The notes beneath the pieces are model-generated. The model did not search any database. It was not told the DNA's origin and saw nothing but the letters and a program-made list of their open reading frames with translations. From NCBI RefSeq assembly GCF_000276665.1, contig NW_004955404.1, positions 34,846,587-34,910,586 of the forward strand: DNA of 64,000 bases, written 5' to 3'. This DNA is from Chinchilla lanigera. Its lineage: Eukaryota; Chordata; Mammalia; Rodentia; Chinchillidae. Positions 12,211 through 24,753 of this stretch are shown here, piece after piece; position 1 is the first letter of the stretch; each line of letters starts with the position of its first letter. A program made the translations under genes and the position numbers.

Positions 12211-12312
12211 GTTTGTTTATTTGTTTTTGTTTTTCTTCTGGTGCCGGGAATCAAGCTCATGACCTTGCTCTTGCCAGGCAGGCACTGTGCCGCTGAGCTA
12301 AGTCCCCAGCCC
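12211..12312 (-). mobile_element. ID-type SINE
   Basis: T-rich tail, GGTGCCGGGAATCAAGCTCA...GCTGAGCTAAGTCCCCAGCCC. A 15-bp duplication with two mismatches (TTTTA..AGCGTTTT) lies at 12196-12210 and 12313-12327. Confidence 0.93.
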
Positions 12313-12589
12313 TTTTATCAGCGTTTTAAATGTAGCTTTCTCAGTCCTTTCATAGACTTGGAGGCAGCATGGGAAAAACCTCCCTCCTCACTGTGTTCCA
12401 AAGCATCCCATTTTACCTATGTCTCTCAAGCTTGAGTTTCCCTCTTCCCATCTGTGGAGGAGTGGTCCTCATGTGAGAATCATTGCCATGAAGATCTCTC
12501 CTTAATGAGAAAATATATCACATCTCACAAGTAAGTGGGAGTAATCAAGAGCTATTTTTTCTTAAAATATCACAGAACTTATGATTTGA

Positions 12590-13480
12590 ATTATTATCTC
12601 CCTGCGGATGACTTCCAAATATGTCACTCTCTCTCCAGAGCACGAGTAGCACTTTCCCACTTACTTGACGAACAGCACATCATCAAACTATATTAGAAAC
12701 TGCAGTTATCTTCATGCTCATCTTGTTTTTCCTTCTGTTTCCAACAAGATCGCTATGTCCCAGCCAACCAGGCTGCAATATTTTCAGTTGTTATTAATAA
12801 GATTTCTTCACTTGACCTTTATTTCATAAACTATTAAGCATTGTTGTGTATAACTTTGTGTTCTCATAATTACTATTACTTTTGCATCTAACACATAGTA
12901 TTGCCACATAGCTTGGGAAAACACGGACTTCAGAACAAATGGATTTTTAAATGATATTCATGCTCCATCTCTCCACTTATGATTGAAATCAAACTGACAA
13001 ATGAAATGAACCAAACAAAAACTACCTGAGTAGCTACTGAAGGGCTGTAAAAACAATGATGTCTGATTTTAAAAAAATAAGGCTTTTCATGAACTCTTTC
13101 TAAACTACTTTTGGATTTACCTCTTCTCCAGTATAAAAACCCTTACTAACTTGAACTTGTCCTTTTTCATAGTCTACATTCTGTAGCTTTAGCACCTTTG
13201 CTTTTGTTTGTCCTTCTTTCAGGAGTGCCCTTTGCCCCCGAAGGCCCTCTTCCTCATCCCAGGCCTCCTGTTCCATGGTTCATCAGAACTCCAGCACAAC
13301 CTCAAAGCCCACCTCCTCCAAGCATGGCTTGATGGCTTCAAACCATCCCTACCTCTTTTTTCTGAACTCATATAGCTTTCTCTTTTCAAATTTTAGAATG
13401 CCACTTCTTCCACTGTATATGGTGTGACAATTTTCCATACAAGTGTTTAGTATTTTACTTGTTGTTCTAAAGGAACCTAT
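12590..13480 (+). mobile_element. L2 LINE 3' region, discontinuous
   Basis: CTCTCTCCAGAGCACGAG near 12632 and, later, GGAGTGCCCTTTGCCCCC, ACCTCAAAGCCCACCTCCTCC and AAGCATGGCTTGATGG follow the order of the L2 3' consensus (GGAATGCCCTTTCCCCC...GCCCACCTCCTCCAGGAAGCC). The middle portion is poorly preserved. Confidence 0.55.
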
Positions 13481-14724
13481 GTGTGATTCCTTTGAGTATT
13501 AGAAAGCTGAACACATAGTATTTAGTACGTTATGTATTATAAAGCTCAACTTATATCAAATGAATGAATATATTTATGTATATGAAATCAATTCAGCAAA
13601 TATGCTGTTACTGCTCCAATCCTATTGTTACAATTATGTAATCTATGTATACCCCCAGATTGACTATTAAGAGAAAGGGTATGCATTCAGATTGACTGGA
13701 CTACATTTTCTTTACAAGAAGTAACAATGTTCTCTGAAGATGTTAGAATGCTTCAATTTTTCATCTGTTATCTACTATCTCAGATGTACTGAGACCTGTT
13801 CCACTTGTCTTTCTGTAATTTGTATTCCTATGTTTATGTTTTTGAATCTATTTTCCTCATTATGAAGAATTTTTCTTTTAAAAAATGTTACTAAGGTTTT
13901 CCATGTGCCTTTTTGGTTTATCCATAACATTGTTCCTCTGTTCAATTCCTTTGACACTGTACTTCATACTTGAGTGGGGGTATGTTGCCATATGCTTAAG
14001 TACTTAGTTTTTAAATAAATCTTACTGTGATTAGACATAATGGTCACCTGTTCTATGGAGAGTCACAAACAACCTAAACAATATTTGTTCTCCTCTTATG
14101 AACTTTATTTTCAATGATTATTCTTTTTGGGTCACTAGAGACAGCCGCAGACACTTTCTTAGGCCCTGGTTTTTCAAAACTCTGCTGTTGCTTGGGGTTG
14201 ATGTCTGTATAATGCACGTACATATCTACTCCCTTACTGGTGTTTTCTGTACTCGGTGCAGCTTACTGGTTTGTGGTAGCTAGTACTACAAAGATAGGTT
14301 TTTTTTGTTTTTGAAAAGCATTTTATATGACCTTTCAGTAAAAAACGAGGTGAGAAAGAGCCAGCAATAATTTGCTGCTGCTGTTTGCAGGGTGCCTTTA
14401 AATTTCCCTGAAAGCCACAGTCTGGCTCACATTCATGTAATTGTCGAAACAAATTTCTGTTCTATTGTGTTATAGGAAATAGATTGCATTTTAAACAAAA
14501 GAAGTAAAACTTTGTAGTCGATTATTTCATGGGGAGTAAGAATAGCTGGATTCTTTTCCTCAGATTCTAAATTAGTAGCTCTAGTGCAGTGTTGAAGGTC
14601 TCCAAGTGAGTCCAAACAATAAATATACCAAGTAGCAGGGTAATTTAAAGCTAAAATAAAATGAGCACATATTATATAACATTTTTCATTTACTATTTAT
14701 AAATGTCATTTCTTTTTGAAGGAT

Positions 14725-14929
14725 CTTGTCACATAGTTAGGGGATACTCTGACAGTGAAATTGGTGAAGAGGATTCCAGATAGAGAAAATGATATGAGTG
14801 AGTATATATAGGTGGAAAAGATCATGAGGATAAAAAGAGAAGGAATAGGAGAGACATGATACCAGGATGGGAATTTGGGTGCATAAAGATGCTAGTGTCA
14901 TGCTCAAGGATTTGGACATATCCTGTAGG
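14725..14929 (-). mobile_element. L2 LINE fragment, left of hAT insertion
   Basis: GAGGATAAAAAGAGAAGG... and GATTTGGACATATCCTGTAGG resemble reverse-complement L2 (AGTTTGGACTTTATCCTGAGGGCAATGGGGAGCC). The sequence continues at 15147 after the interruption. Confidence 0.6.
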
Positions 14930-15146
14930 AGGTAGTTGGCAAACTATTTTTGGAAAGGGCCAGGTAGTAAATATTATCGGCTTTGTAAGCCATATGACCT
15001 CTGTTGCAACTATTCGACTTTGCCATTGTAGAGCGAAAGCAATAGATTATGCATAAATAAACAAATGTGGCTGTGTCCCAATAAAACTGTATTTAGAAAA
15101 GCAGGTAGGCAACATTTAGCCTGTAAACTGCAGTTTGGTGACCTCT
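14930..15146 (+). mobile_element. hAT (Charlie-type) non-autonomous DNA transposon
   Basis: GTTGGCAAACTATTTTTGG, AAAGGGCCAGGTAGTAAATATT, GGCTTTGTAAGCCATATGACC and CAATAAAACTGTATTTAGAAA match a well-known mammalian element that begins CAGGGGTCGGCAAACT. The ends are inverted (AGGTAGTTGGCAAACT versus AGTTTGGTGACCTCT). Flanks CCTGTAGG and ATTATAGG may be a decayed 8-bp duplication. I do not assert the family name. Confidence 0.85.
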
Positions 15147-15600
15147 ATTATAGGCAATAGAGAACCAATGGACAGTTTTTAAGCAAAGAGGAGAGGTAAT
15201 TAAACTAAAAGCTGGAGTGGGACTGTACCAGAGATAAAGAAGGAATGGGTAGATTGAAGAAAAAGTTTGAAGAGCGGATAAAATTCATGGAAAACTTAAG
15301 GTGGAAGGAAAAAGTGTTCATCCATATTTGAGCTTAGATGGACCTGGATAATGATGGAATCAAGATCTCCAGGATTTTGGCAGGCTGCAATGATAGATCC
15401 ATTGTGAGCAACATACAATTCATAAAAGTTCATCTAAAATCCCTCATTAAAAGAGTTCAAAGTGATACATTTAACAATATTAGGTGTGAAAATTATTTGT
15501 AGACTTTAATGGACTACAAGGACATTTATGAGTTACCAGTTTGGTAAGGGCATGTTGAAGGAAAAGAGAATATTGAAGTGACTTCAGAAGAACTTTAGGG
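15147..15600 (-). mobile_element. L2 LINE fragment, right of hAT insertion
   Basis: GGCAATAGAGAACCAATGGAC then TTTTTAAGCAAAGAGGAGAG restores the reverse-complement L2 order from 14929. The similarity fades after about 15450. Confidence 0.5.
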
Positions 15601-17351
15601 ACTATAAAGGCTAAAATTAACTATACCATTTGATTCTGAGACTAACTTCTGAAGGATGGAAGATACAAATTTTTCTCTTTATTGAAAAGGAATCTTTGGG
15701 AATTCAGGGATGACTTTCTTTAGAAAGGACATTCAGTTGGATTGAGCATTTATTCCTAATATTTTCCAGTATTTTGATCCCAACCATTTCTAGCGTCACA
15801 GTCTATTCTGTCATTTGAATGTTAATGTTACAAGCACGGAGTTAAGGAAGATGAATATGCTGCATCACCCTTTCTAAAAGATCCAGAAACTAAGGGTAAG
15901 GGCAGTTACGTGTCTTCACTGAAGTCATGATACACTCCAGTGACAGACTGAAGCTTAAAACCTTGCTCTGTTGTATTTTAAATCTAGACTTTTCTGCACA
16001 ATGACACAACTGCCCCTGAAGAATATTACATAGAGATTTCAGAGATTTCTTTCATAGAATTAGAACTTTTATTAGACATTTCAGATTATTATAGAAGTGT
16101 TAATCCTTACCCTATCCTTCTGTAAAATAAATTACAATTAAGTAGGTAATAGTTAATTATTATGAATGTGTTCTGTTTTGAAAGAAATAAGGACCAGTTT
16201 ATTATAACTTAGCTAATTAAAATATGCAAGTTTAATGTCCTGATGTATACATACGTGTATGTGTGTTTACAATGTGTAAAGAAGAAATTTAAATTAGATG
16301 ACTGTTCAAGAAAAGCAAATAATTTCTGGATGTTTTGCTTTACATTCATGACTCCTGTGCTTATTGCAAATATACTAAGAATTAGGAGACTTGTCCTTCT
16401 TGTGATGAAAAATATGTTTTATACAATTTTTATTGCTTCTATATGCTTAGCTTTTAACCTCAGAAAAAGAAATGTGCAGTTTAAATATTTGGTTCTTCTT
16501 GGAGAACAGGTTTGTACAGAACACAAGAGGCCAGTAGCTTCAGGTAATGACTTTTGGCCTTCCTTGGAACTTTTCTCTCTTTTGATTGCTTTATTTTCCA
16601 GTTATAAGATTACTAATGCTGATCTACCTTCATCGTACTCTGAGAAAATGACTTCAATGTTATATGTTCCTTTATAAAAGTGATATACATGTAAATCATA
16701 ACTTGGTAAGAATATTTTTAAAGGATCAACAATAAAATGTTCATTCCATATTATTGGTTAGGATGCACTATTAAATCAAAGAACTTTTAAGTGAAGGTGG
16801 AAACAGTAGCATAGATTTCTGTTTCTCAGGTACCTATCAAGTTTAATCTGCCTTATAGCTTTATAGATGCTTTTGAGAAGATTATTAATTTTACTATATG
16901 TTGTATAATACTGATTACCTACTGTTCCTCTGGAAAGAGAAAACCTCATCACCTTATATAAACACACGAACAGTTGGAAGTTCACATGCCTATTTTATTG
17001 TCAACAGGTCTAAGCAAGTTTCATGCTGTTGTCCACAGGTATCTCTTTGTACTTTGTTATTGCCTTTTGTAGATTATGCAAGCCCAAACATTTAATAGTA
17101 GTAAGTATGCAACATAAATAACAATGTGTTTGTATAAGAATGATTTATGATATTTTTATTTTATGGATATTAGTCCTGAATACTAACAATGAATTACCGC
17201 TGACTACTAGTTGAAGTCATTGCTGTGTTGATTCTGTTCTTAATCTACTTACTTTTCCTAAACAGGAGCAACATCTTATTTACTTATTGTTGTATGTGTC
17301 TGTGGACATGATTGCCTCTTGGACTTGTATGCTTGAAATGAAATGCTTTGC
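15600..17351. other. AT-rich intronic stretch, nothing recognised
   Basis: No repeat family, exon or RNA gene recognised. A 144-residue ORF at 16243-16677 has no domain I know and an AT-driven composition (many Phe, Ile, Leu, Lys), so I read it as a chance ORF. Confidence 0.5.
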
Positions 17352-17460
17352 TAAGGACTTATCACTTGATCTGCTATTTTTAAGTAAAATGAAACAATGC
17401 TTATTATAAAAATATAGGCTAAGTTTTCTGTCTGATTTTCTGCTTTTGTAAAATGTACTG
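17352..17460 (+). repeat. left arm of a 109-bp inverted repeat
   Basis: Pairs with 19726-19835 as reverse complement with three substitutions and one 1-bp indel (about 96% identity). It is not a SINE or LINE family I recognise. The homology fades within about 10 bp beyond the outer end and stops at the inner end. Confidence 0.93.
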
Positions 17461-18699
17461 ACTTTTATAATCTGACTTTATAATCTCTCCGAATTTCTCA
17501 TTTGTGGCCCAGAATGTAAGGTTTGGTTTAGAAATGCAAGGTGAAACCTGATTATTAATCAAAATAAGAATATAAAAACACTAAAGCACCTTCATTTTTT
17601 GCAACAAAATATTCTAAATAAATTTGCATTCTGGAACATGAAACAACTACACAAAATCTGCACAATTTTTTAAAGCAAAAATCTTCAATTTAAATGAAGT
17701 GTTCTACATAATCTGGGGATACTCTCCCCTTTTTCCCATCATCTTAGATTATTTTGTTTTTTTCACTTGGGATTCCTTCATCAATTTGAGGTGAATTCTT
17801 TTATGATCAAACTCAATAATAAAAGAACTTTTCATATGTTTTTCACTTAATTTCTATTAAATTACATAAGATAGCCGATTATCATATTTAATTTACACTG
17901 TTAAAAAAAAGCTCAACAACAAAACAAAAACTAAACAGGTGGTTTGTATTGAAGAAATAAAATAAGCTTTATTATTATAGAGTAGGACAATTCTCTTTCT
18001 ATTACACATTACTTGGGCAGAATAAAGTAGACAGCTCATGCTGAGAAGACTGCAATGTGGAGAATGCAAGAGTTAAAAGATAGACAATGCGCTCAGCAGT
18101 GTCTCAGGCATGGCTCTTGGAAAATCATGGTGAACCTTCCTACTTGAATGAATAAAAAGCATGAGTTTATCTGTTTGCTTTTAGTTTTAAAAGTCATTTT
18201 AGAAACTGAGCATGTTAATGAGTTCATCTTTCTGAGTAAATTTATAAAATCATTTATTTCTCCTTACGAAATGTATTCAAAGGTCTTAGCAATTATTTTT
18301 ATTGCAGAAAAAAATTTTTTTTCTTTCTGAAACCAGGTTTTATAAAGTGAAAATAGTTATGATTATGTTGGTATAATCCTTAGGGTCATTTTTTTTTTTT
18401 GTCATTTCAGTTTAAATATATCTTGTCTCATAATTTAACCCAGTAGCCAGTAGCCCAAGATGTTTAGGTCTTAATTAGGGGAATTCCAGGTTTGTGTTCT
18501 AAACTTGTGTTTTTAAATACTGTTGATATGAGTTTTGCTAAATTACACTGCAGAATAAAATTGTTTTATATTTCCTAATAAGTTTTTAAAGTATTTGTTT
18601 AAGCAGTTCTTTCTCTTTACATTAAAGTATGTATGATGCATAGGAAAATTAATCTTCATGAAAAGCACTTTTTCTAATTTTTTCCCTTTAATTGACTAA

Positions 18700-18948
18700 A
18701 ATTGCATTTTAAGAGCGGTGATTTTTGAGAGTGTTGATCCAGCCATATATTTTAATTGTGGAAGTCCTGGACAGGAGGAGTGTTTTGCATTAAATTTTGC
18801 ACCTGATCACATGCCTGTTGGAAGGGTTCCAGAGTGTAGTCTGGAAGAACTGTTACTTCCAACTTGTGCCACTGAAATTAAGATCTACTCCCCAGAGAAG
18901 ACAAGTGAATTAACACAGTATGCTTTATGCACAGTGAAAACAAACTAA
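18700..18948 (+). other. unassigned 82-codon ORF (possible cryptic exon or gene fragment)
   Basis: An open frame runs from after the TAA at 18697 to the TAA at 18946. It has no ATG near its beginning. The peptide (…VIFESVDPAIYFNCGSPGQE…, HMPVGRVPE, SLEELLLPTCATEIKIYSPE…) has a balanced, protein-like composition, with Gly, Pro, Cys, Glu and Asp despite AT-rich DNA, unlike the other ORFs in the window. TTTTCTAATTTTTTCCCTTT, TTGACTAAAA and TTTTAAG|AGC just upstream could form a 3' splice site. No good donor follows, so it would be a terminal exon. I do not recognise the protein. It sits between the arms of the inverted repeat. It could be a retrocopy fragment, a terminal exon, or chance. Confidence 0.3.
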
Positions 18949-19554
18949 TCTATGTTATTACTTTGGTTAGAGCTATAGCACAGATCTGCAGCAGATTGAG
19001 TAAACTGTATTTTTCTATGAAAAATAGAATCAATAATTGACTTATTTGACTTTGTCTTAGGTTCTTTTGAAATGCTAAGGTTCTCAGAAAACTAGGGTAG
19101 TGTGCTAACCGCAATTCCAAAACAGCACTTCCTTTTGCCTAATGTTCTAATTTTCAACTTCTTCTTTTTTTTGCATGAAAGATAGACTGATTGTTGATAA
19201 CAAAAAATTAACGTTAAAATCAACAGACATATAATTTACCTCTGTGCATATCAAACCCACTTTAATATAGAGAAATCATCGATGTTATATCATTAGCAAA
19301 TAAATAATAATCACTTAGACATGAAGTATTTGAAGACTAGATTTTGATTATGAAGACAGGAGAAATAATAGAAATCTGCACTAGGGCTGTTGGTGTATCT
19401 TGTAGGGAATATCTAGAAAATTAGATTAATCAAGGAGCAGACATTTGGAAGAAAGTTTGTGTGAATGCCTGACAGTCTTGCTCTTTCCCTCATTTCAAAT
19501 GTTGGCAGGGTAGCAGGCAGCTCCAAGGGAAATGTGCTCCTTTCATACTTGAGT

Positions 19555-19680
19555 AATTGATGAATTGTATGCAATATGCAAATGAGAATCCATAAATCTT
19601 ATGAATGACAGCTTAATTTATGTGAGCCTTAATGAATGCAGGATTAGATTTTAATTAAATATCCTCAAAGGCACCCTGAG
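19555..19680. promoter_or_regulatory. candidate conserved intronic element
   Basis: Contains a perfect octamer ATGCAAAT (19576-19583), GAATGACAG (TALE/MEIS-like TGACAG), TTAATTTA, GGATTAG (OTX/bicoid-like) and TTTTAATTAAA within about 110 bp. No repeat recognised. Function is inferred only. Confidence 0.4.
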
Positions 19681-19725
19681 TAGTAGATTTTTTTAAGCCT
19701 TGTTTTTGAAGACTTGTTTCTCAAG

Positions 19726-19835
19726 CAGTGCATTTTACAAAAGCAGAAAATCAGACAGAAAACTTAGCCTATATTTTTATAAGAAGCATTGTTTCATTTT
19801 ACTTAAAAAACAGCAGATCAAGTGATAAGTCCTTA
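19726..19835 (-). repeat. right arm of the 109-bp inverted repeat
   Basis: Reverse complement of 17352-17460; the arms are separated by about 2.27 kb. Confidence 0.93.
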
Positions 19836-22818
19836 ACAAAATATGTAGCGATCTCTTTAGTTTCTACACATTTCACTAAATTGATTACTTCTAATTACTG
19901 TTAGTCTCTGATATCATATGCTATTTTTAATTACAAGAAACTTATTAAAAGTTTACCAAAAATACACTAGAGCTGAAGAACTGCTTAATAAAAGATTACA
20001 TTAGACAGATAAACATTTAAAATATCAAATCTAATTTGAATAAAATAAGGTCTTCTTAACCACTTTTTCTTTTTCAGATTTGCCTCTCTAGACAATACCT
20101 AATGAGATAAGATGATAAATAAGACTATTCCATACATGATATTTAATAAGGAGAATTGCACACTAAAATTAGACTGAAATGGTGCAGACTCCTGTGGGAA
20201 AGTTACCTCCTTAATTCACTTTAATATCATGAATATAGTTTTTTCATTGATTGTGTATTAGATGCAAAATACCATTTTACTTTTCTGTTAGGCATCTACT
20301 TTTTGAATTAGAATTTAATTTATGATTAAAATGAACATTTGATTTGTGTTTAGAAATCTAGACATTTATTTTGCCGACTTGAAATATTTTGCTGTGAAAT
20401 CGCAGATAGCTTACATTTTTAGTATTCATCAGTTTTTCTGACAAAATCAGTTCTAATTGTCAGAAGTAGAGATATCTTTTTGATTTTGCTCACAGTGAAT
20501 ATAAGTTAGAAAATCACACTTTTCCTTAAGTGTATCAAAGTTTAATAGCTTGTTTACTCCCCTAACTTCTGGTGTACAGGTGTGTAGTATATTGAGCACA
20601 GAGATTTTACACATGCTAATCAAATTCTTGGTCAACACCTGAGATTCTATGATAGGAGAATATGTGAAGATCTTGAACCCGTATGTCTAATTTGAGTGGG
20701 TGACTGTGTACTTATGATTTGGGAGAATCATGGACTTCAATAGGTTTTACAAGGGGATTTTTTAGTCAGAAAAGATAATCTACTATACTGCAAAAGACAG
20801 TAGCAAATACATGACTTTGTGGACCAAAGACTATCTATGTGAAATCAAAGAAGAACATGCAACCCAATGCCTTTATACATTAAGCATTTATAAATTATCA
20901 ATTGTATATATCATACTGTCCTTAAATCTATTAATAATTTTTAACACTGTCTTAATTTTCAGAGCAACATCCAAACAAACTCTTGAATTTTTGTCTTTAT
21001 TGCCATCTCAAATATTGTGATAAATTTGAGTTCATTTTTTATCCATTACAATCTTAATGTATTTATGTGAAGGATATCTGCTTACCAAAGTAAAGTTTAA
21101 ATATATTACATAAAATGACAATACATTCTATGCAAAACAAATATTCAAAAACATTTTAGAAAATGTCAAAATTTAACTCACTTCAAAGCTTACACTTTAT
21201 ATAGTTCAAGCAACTATGATTTTATCACTTTCTCTGCTATGAGTTAAAAAGCAAAGGCATTTTACTTTAATATTAAAATTAAGATACACAATGAAGTAAA
21301 AGAAAGGAAGAATTAACCCTAACATGAAGATTTCTTGGAAAAATTTTTAAAACAGCCTTTCATATTCTGGTCAACTTGTATTCACATTTTCTGGCTTATA
21401 TCTTCCTTTTTATCTTTCAAACAGCTGAAGCTGTTCCTTCATTTTCTTAAAGGCACATCGCCTAAAACAGTTAAAACTATGACCATGGCAATGTCTTTCT
21501 ACAAAATATTTTTTTAAAGACATCTCTTTATACTGTTTTGGTGAGGCTTGGTTTCTAGAAACATTTCAAGTCCTTTCTGTTATACTAATTTCATTTCCAA
21601 TGCAGTTATTTTCAACATTTGTTTTAAAATATTTGTACAATTTCAGTTTACTAAGACATCATGTTGGGATCTACATATAAACTGCTTTCTTTGCTGCCTG
21701 TAATATTCCTTGCTTAGACATCTTATACTTCTTAATGGAATTGTTAAAATTGTTTGTTTTTTCCCCAAACCAGAAGTTATACTTGGTTGTGATTTCCATT
21801 TCGTATAATATAAGGATTAATACATGATGTAAAATTTCTTATTTGAGCAGTTTTAGGCTGACAAATATGTGAAAGTTTTACTCCCTAATATGGTCTTCAT
21901 TAGAACTAATTTTAACTTCCTTATAAAAATAAAAATAGCCATAAATCATAAAGAATCTTAACTGCAAATTTCCTTTTAATTTTGTTGTTTAAAACTCTAA
22001 ATATAATGTTTTGTGTTTATTATTAAAGCTAAGATAAATTTCTTGTCTTTCAGATGTAAGTATTTTGATATTGAAATAATTCATCTATTTTGCTGTGTGC
22101 AAAAATAAGAAAAATTTAGAAGAGAGAATATGTGCTATCTATCTTTTGATAGAGCTATTTTGAACAGCAGCTACAGAGCTGGTTTTATATAAATTTTGAT
22201 GATCTTAGGTTTTGTGTTTAAGCAGAGAAATTTATAATTTTAATTGTCATATACTGGATACATAATTTTTAAGTGTGGTAATCATATTGGTCCATTTAGC
22301 AAATTATATTTGATAAAAGACAAAAATTTTGCCTAGTTGGAAATTGCCAGATGGAACTGTGCAAGTTCTTAAGTTGTTTTCAACTCAATTTTGGTAAAAT
22401 TACATTTCAGTTGAGGTACACAGGATAAATGCAAATATCAACCCCTTAGAAGTTTCCAATGACAGAAGTGCTCCCTTTATTTGGAGAATTCACAATTTGA
22501 ACCTTCCTGCTGGAAACAAACTTGTATGTCTGCTTCTCTTAGGTTTCATCGAAGGCCTACAATTTGTTCTCCATATGACTTTCTACTTACCTGAGAATTG
22601 TCTACCTGCCAACATTCTGAAAGGAAAGTGAAAACAAAAATGCAAAACAATAATCTATTATTTAAATTGTTAAAATCAGAGGACTGATGTGAGATTAGAA
22701 TATGAATTCTAACAAAGTAATTTATTGAAATAGATATTACTAATTGTGCCAAATGCAAGTCAATAACAAAAGAGATTTTCAACATTACTATATCAATACC
22801 AAATTATTTGTGCTATCT
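19836..22818. other. AT-rich intronic stretch, nothing recognised
   Basis: No exon, RNA gene or repeat that I can name. It has several TAAT-rich patches. Confidence 0.45.
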
Positions 22819-22833
22819 AAAGTTATACATTAT

Positions 22834-22937
22834 TGGGGCTGGGGATTTAGCTCAGTGGCAAAGCACCTGCCTGGCAAGAGCAAGGTCTTAGTTTCGATTC
22901 CTGGTACAGGAAGTGAAATAAACAAAACAAAACCAAT
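22834..22937 (+). mobile_element. ID-type SINE, young
   Basis: GGGGCTGGGGATTTAGCTCAG head, B box GTTTCGATTCC, AACAAAACAAAACC tail. Perfect 15-bp duplication AAAGTTATACATTAT at 22819-22833 and 22938-22952. Confidence 0.96.
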
Positions 22938-22952
22938 AAAGTTATACATTAT

Positions 22953-24738
22953 CTTAAAACAGAACACCAGATATTTCGAATACCATGTCCACTAAAATCC
23001 CTTTTATTGACTGTACTTGATTTAGATCAAATTAATGTATAGCTCATCTCTGGTTTTGCTACCAGACTCCATGGGAAAGATGAAAGCAAGCCTGAGCAGT
23101 CCTCACACATTCTGCTCATCTCATCTATAGCAATATTTCAGTGGTGATGGGCTATTCCTATGCAGTGTCTCAGTAAGAAGAATTATTTTAACCCTAGTCC
23201 CTGCTCCATAGCACCTAGGTAAGAGATGCTCAGAATCTCCTCCTTTTATCAGATCACACCCTCAAATTAATCCTATATGCTTTGTGGAAAAAAAAAGAGA
23301 CACCATGCCCAGAAATTGGTGATACTAACAATTAAAAGCTGAAGCGGGTAAATCCTGACTCAAAATCTGAAACTCATGTTTCATTTTGTAAAACAGAATG
23401 CTATTGTGTGACTGAATTTTCAGTTCCTTATCAACTCATTTAGAACTACTGTTTCTAGAGAGATGAAATACTAAGTGAGAAAATGATATATAGTTACTTC
23501 TGGATTATTTTAAATAAATAAAAATTTCTACATTGATACGTATGTCGTGCTCACTGTGAAGATATTTTTCAAGTATTATTATCTCAGAATATCCCCTTCA
23601 CAATTTCCAAATTCTGTCAAGAAAACTATTAAGTGAATAATCCTTTGTATTCAGTGTGATTGAGTTATAAGTGGTTGCAACTGGAAAGTCATAGGAATTT
23701 GACAGATAAGGTCTCATTTATTTTATCTCATAGTCTTTAAGAGGGAATGCTGTTTTATGATTTTACGAAAACAAGCAATACTATGTCTCCTATGTAAAGA
23801 CATAAAAATTGAATAGGAAGTTGGCATCACTAACAAGTTCAACAAACTTCAAAGAGAAAGGATTTAGCATGTTGAGGAGAAAAAAGGCAAAACTTACCAA
23901 ACTTTTTATATTCACCCTACTTGTTACTGAAACTCCAAAAGGAACATGGCTTGTTCATTTCCACCTTGATTCTATTTCCTGTTCACAGTATCAAAATTCA
24001 TTTATTGCAAATGACATATGCTGATTGTTTACTCCTGAAAAAAGTAATGATTGATATTCTGAAGTGAAAGCCTACACTTATGAAGTGAAAGCATATGCTT
24101 ATAATTGTCTAAGAGCATAAATTCTAATTCTATTCTTAAACAAATATTACCATGATATATGCACTATTCAAACTGATTATTACATCATTCAAGATAATGT
24201 TCATAACTTGTACATGTGTGTGATATGCCAGTCACGAAGTGAAACATTTTAATACATTCTTAGTGGCTTTTATTTAAAATCTTATTTTAAAAATTATTAT
24301 ACATTCCTTTTTTTCAAAAGTTGTAGGGAATAAAATTGCCATTGGAATATTTTAATTATTTTATGATATCACACTAAATAGCATTTATATTAAAAGAAAT
24401 AATTTACTATATTGAATATATATGGAAAAGTTAAGGGGAGGTGAGTACTGGTTCTTTTTTATTCTTTATATGACTAGTGTGATTATTTTATCTATTTTCA
24501 AATAGTGACTGAAAATGAAAAACAGGTGGACCCTAACTGTAACATTACTACGTGAAGCCTCTGAAACCAAACTGCTTTTAATGTATGCAAAATCAGATAA
24601 TTACAAAATTTAGAATACTGCTAGTAACTAAATGAGTCAAAGTGGCATTTAAGTGTTTGGCCCTTTAACTCAGAGTCCTTAAAAGGTGGAAATATGTTCA
24701 TCTCTTACCTTCCCTAGTGATAATTATCATTGTATTGT
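22953..24738. other. intronic stretch with a short tandem duplication
   Basis: Mostly unremarkable. At 24059-24102, TGAAGTGAAAGC occurs twice in tandem as part of an imperfect unit of about 21 bp (GAAGTGAAAGCCTACACTTAT / GAAGTGAAAGCATATGCTTAT). Nothing else recognised. Confidence 0.45.
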
Positions 24739-24753
24739 TGGATCAAATTTCTT

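Noticed and set aside
16243..16677. 144-residue ORF
   Set aside because: Composition is driven by AT content (Phe, Ile, Leu, Lys, Tyr), with no domain I recognise and no promoter or splice context. A chance ORF of this size is plausible among six frames of 64 kb of AT-rich DNA.
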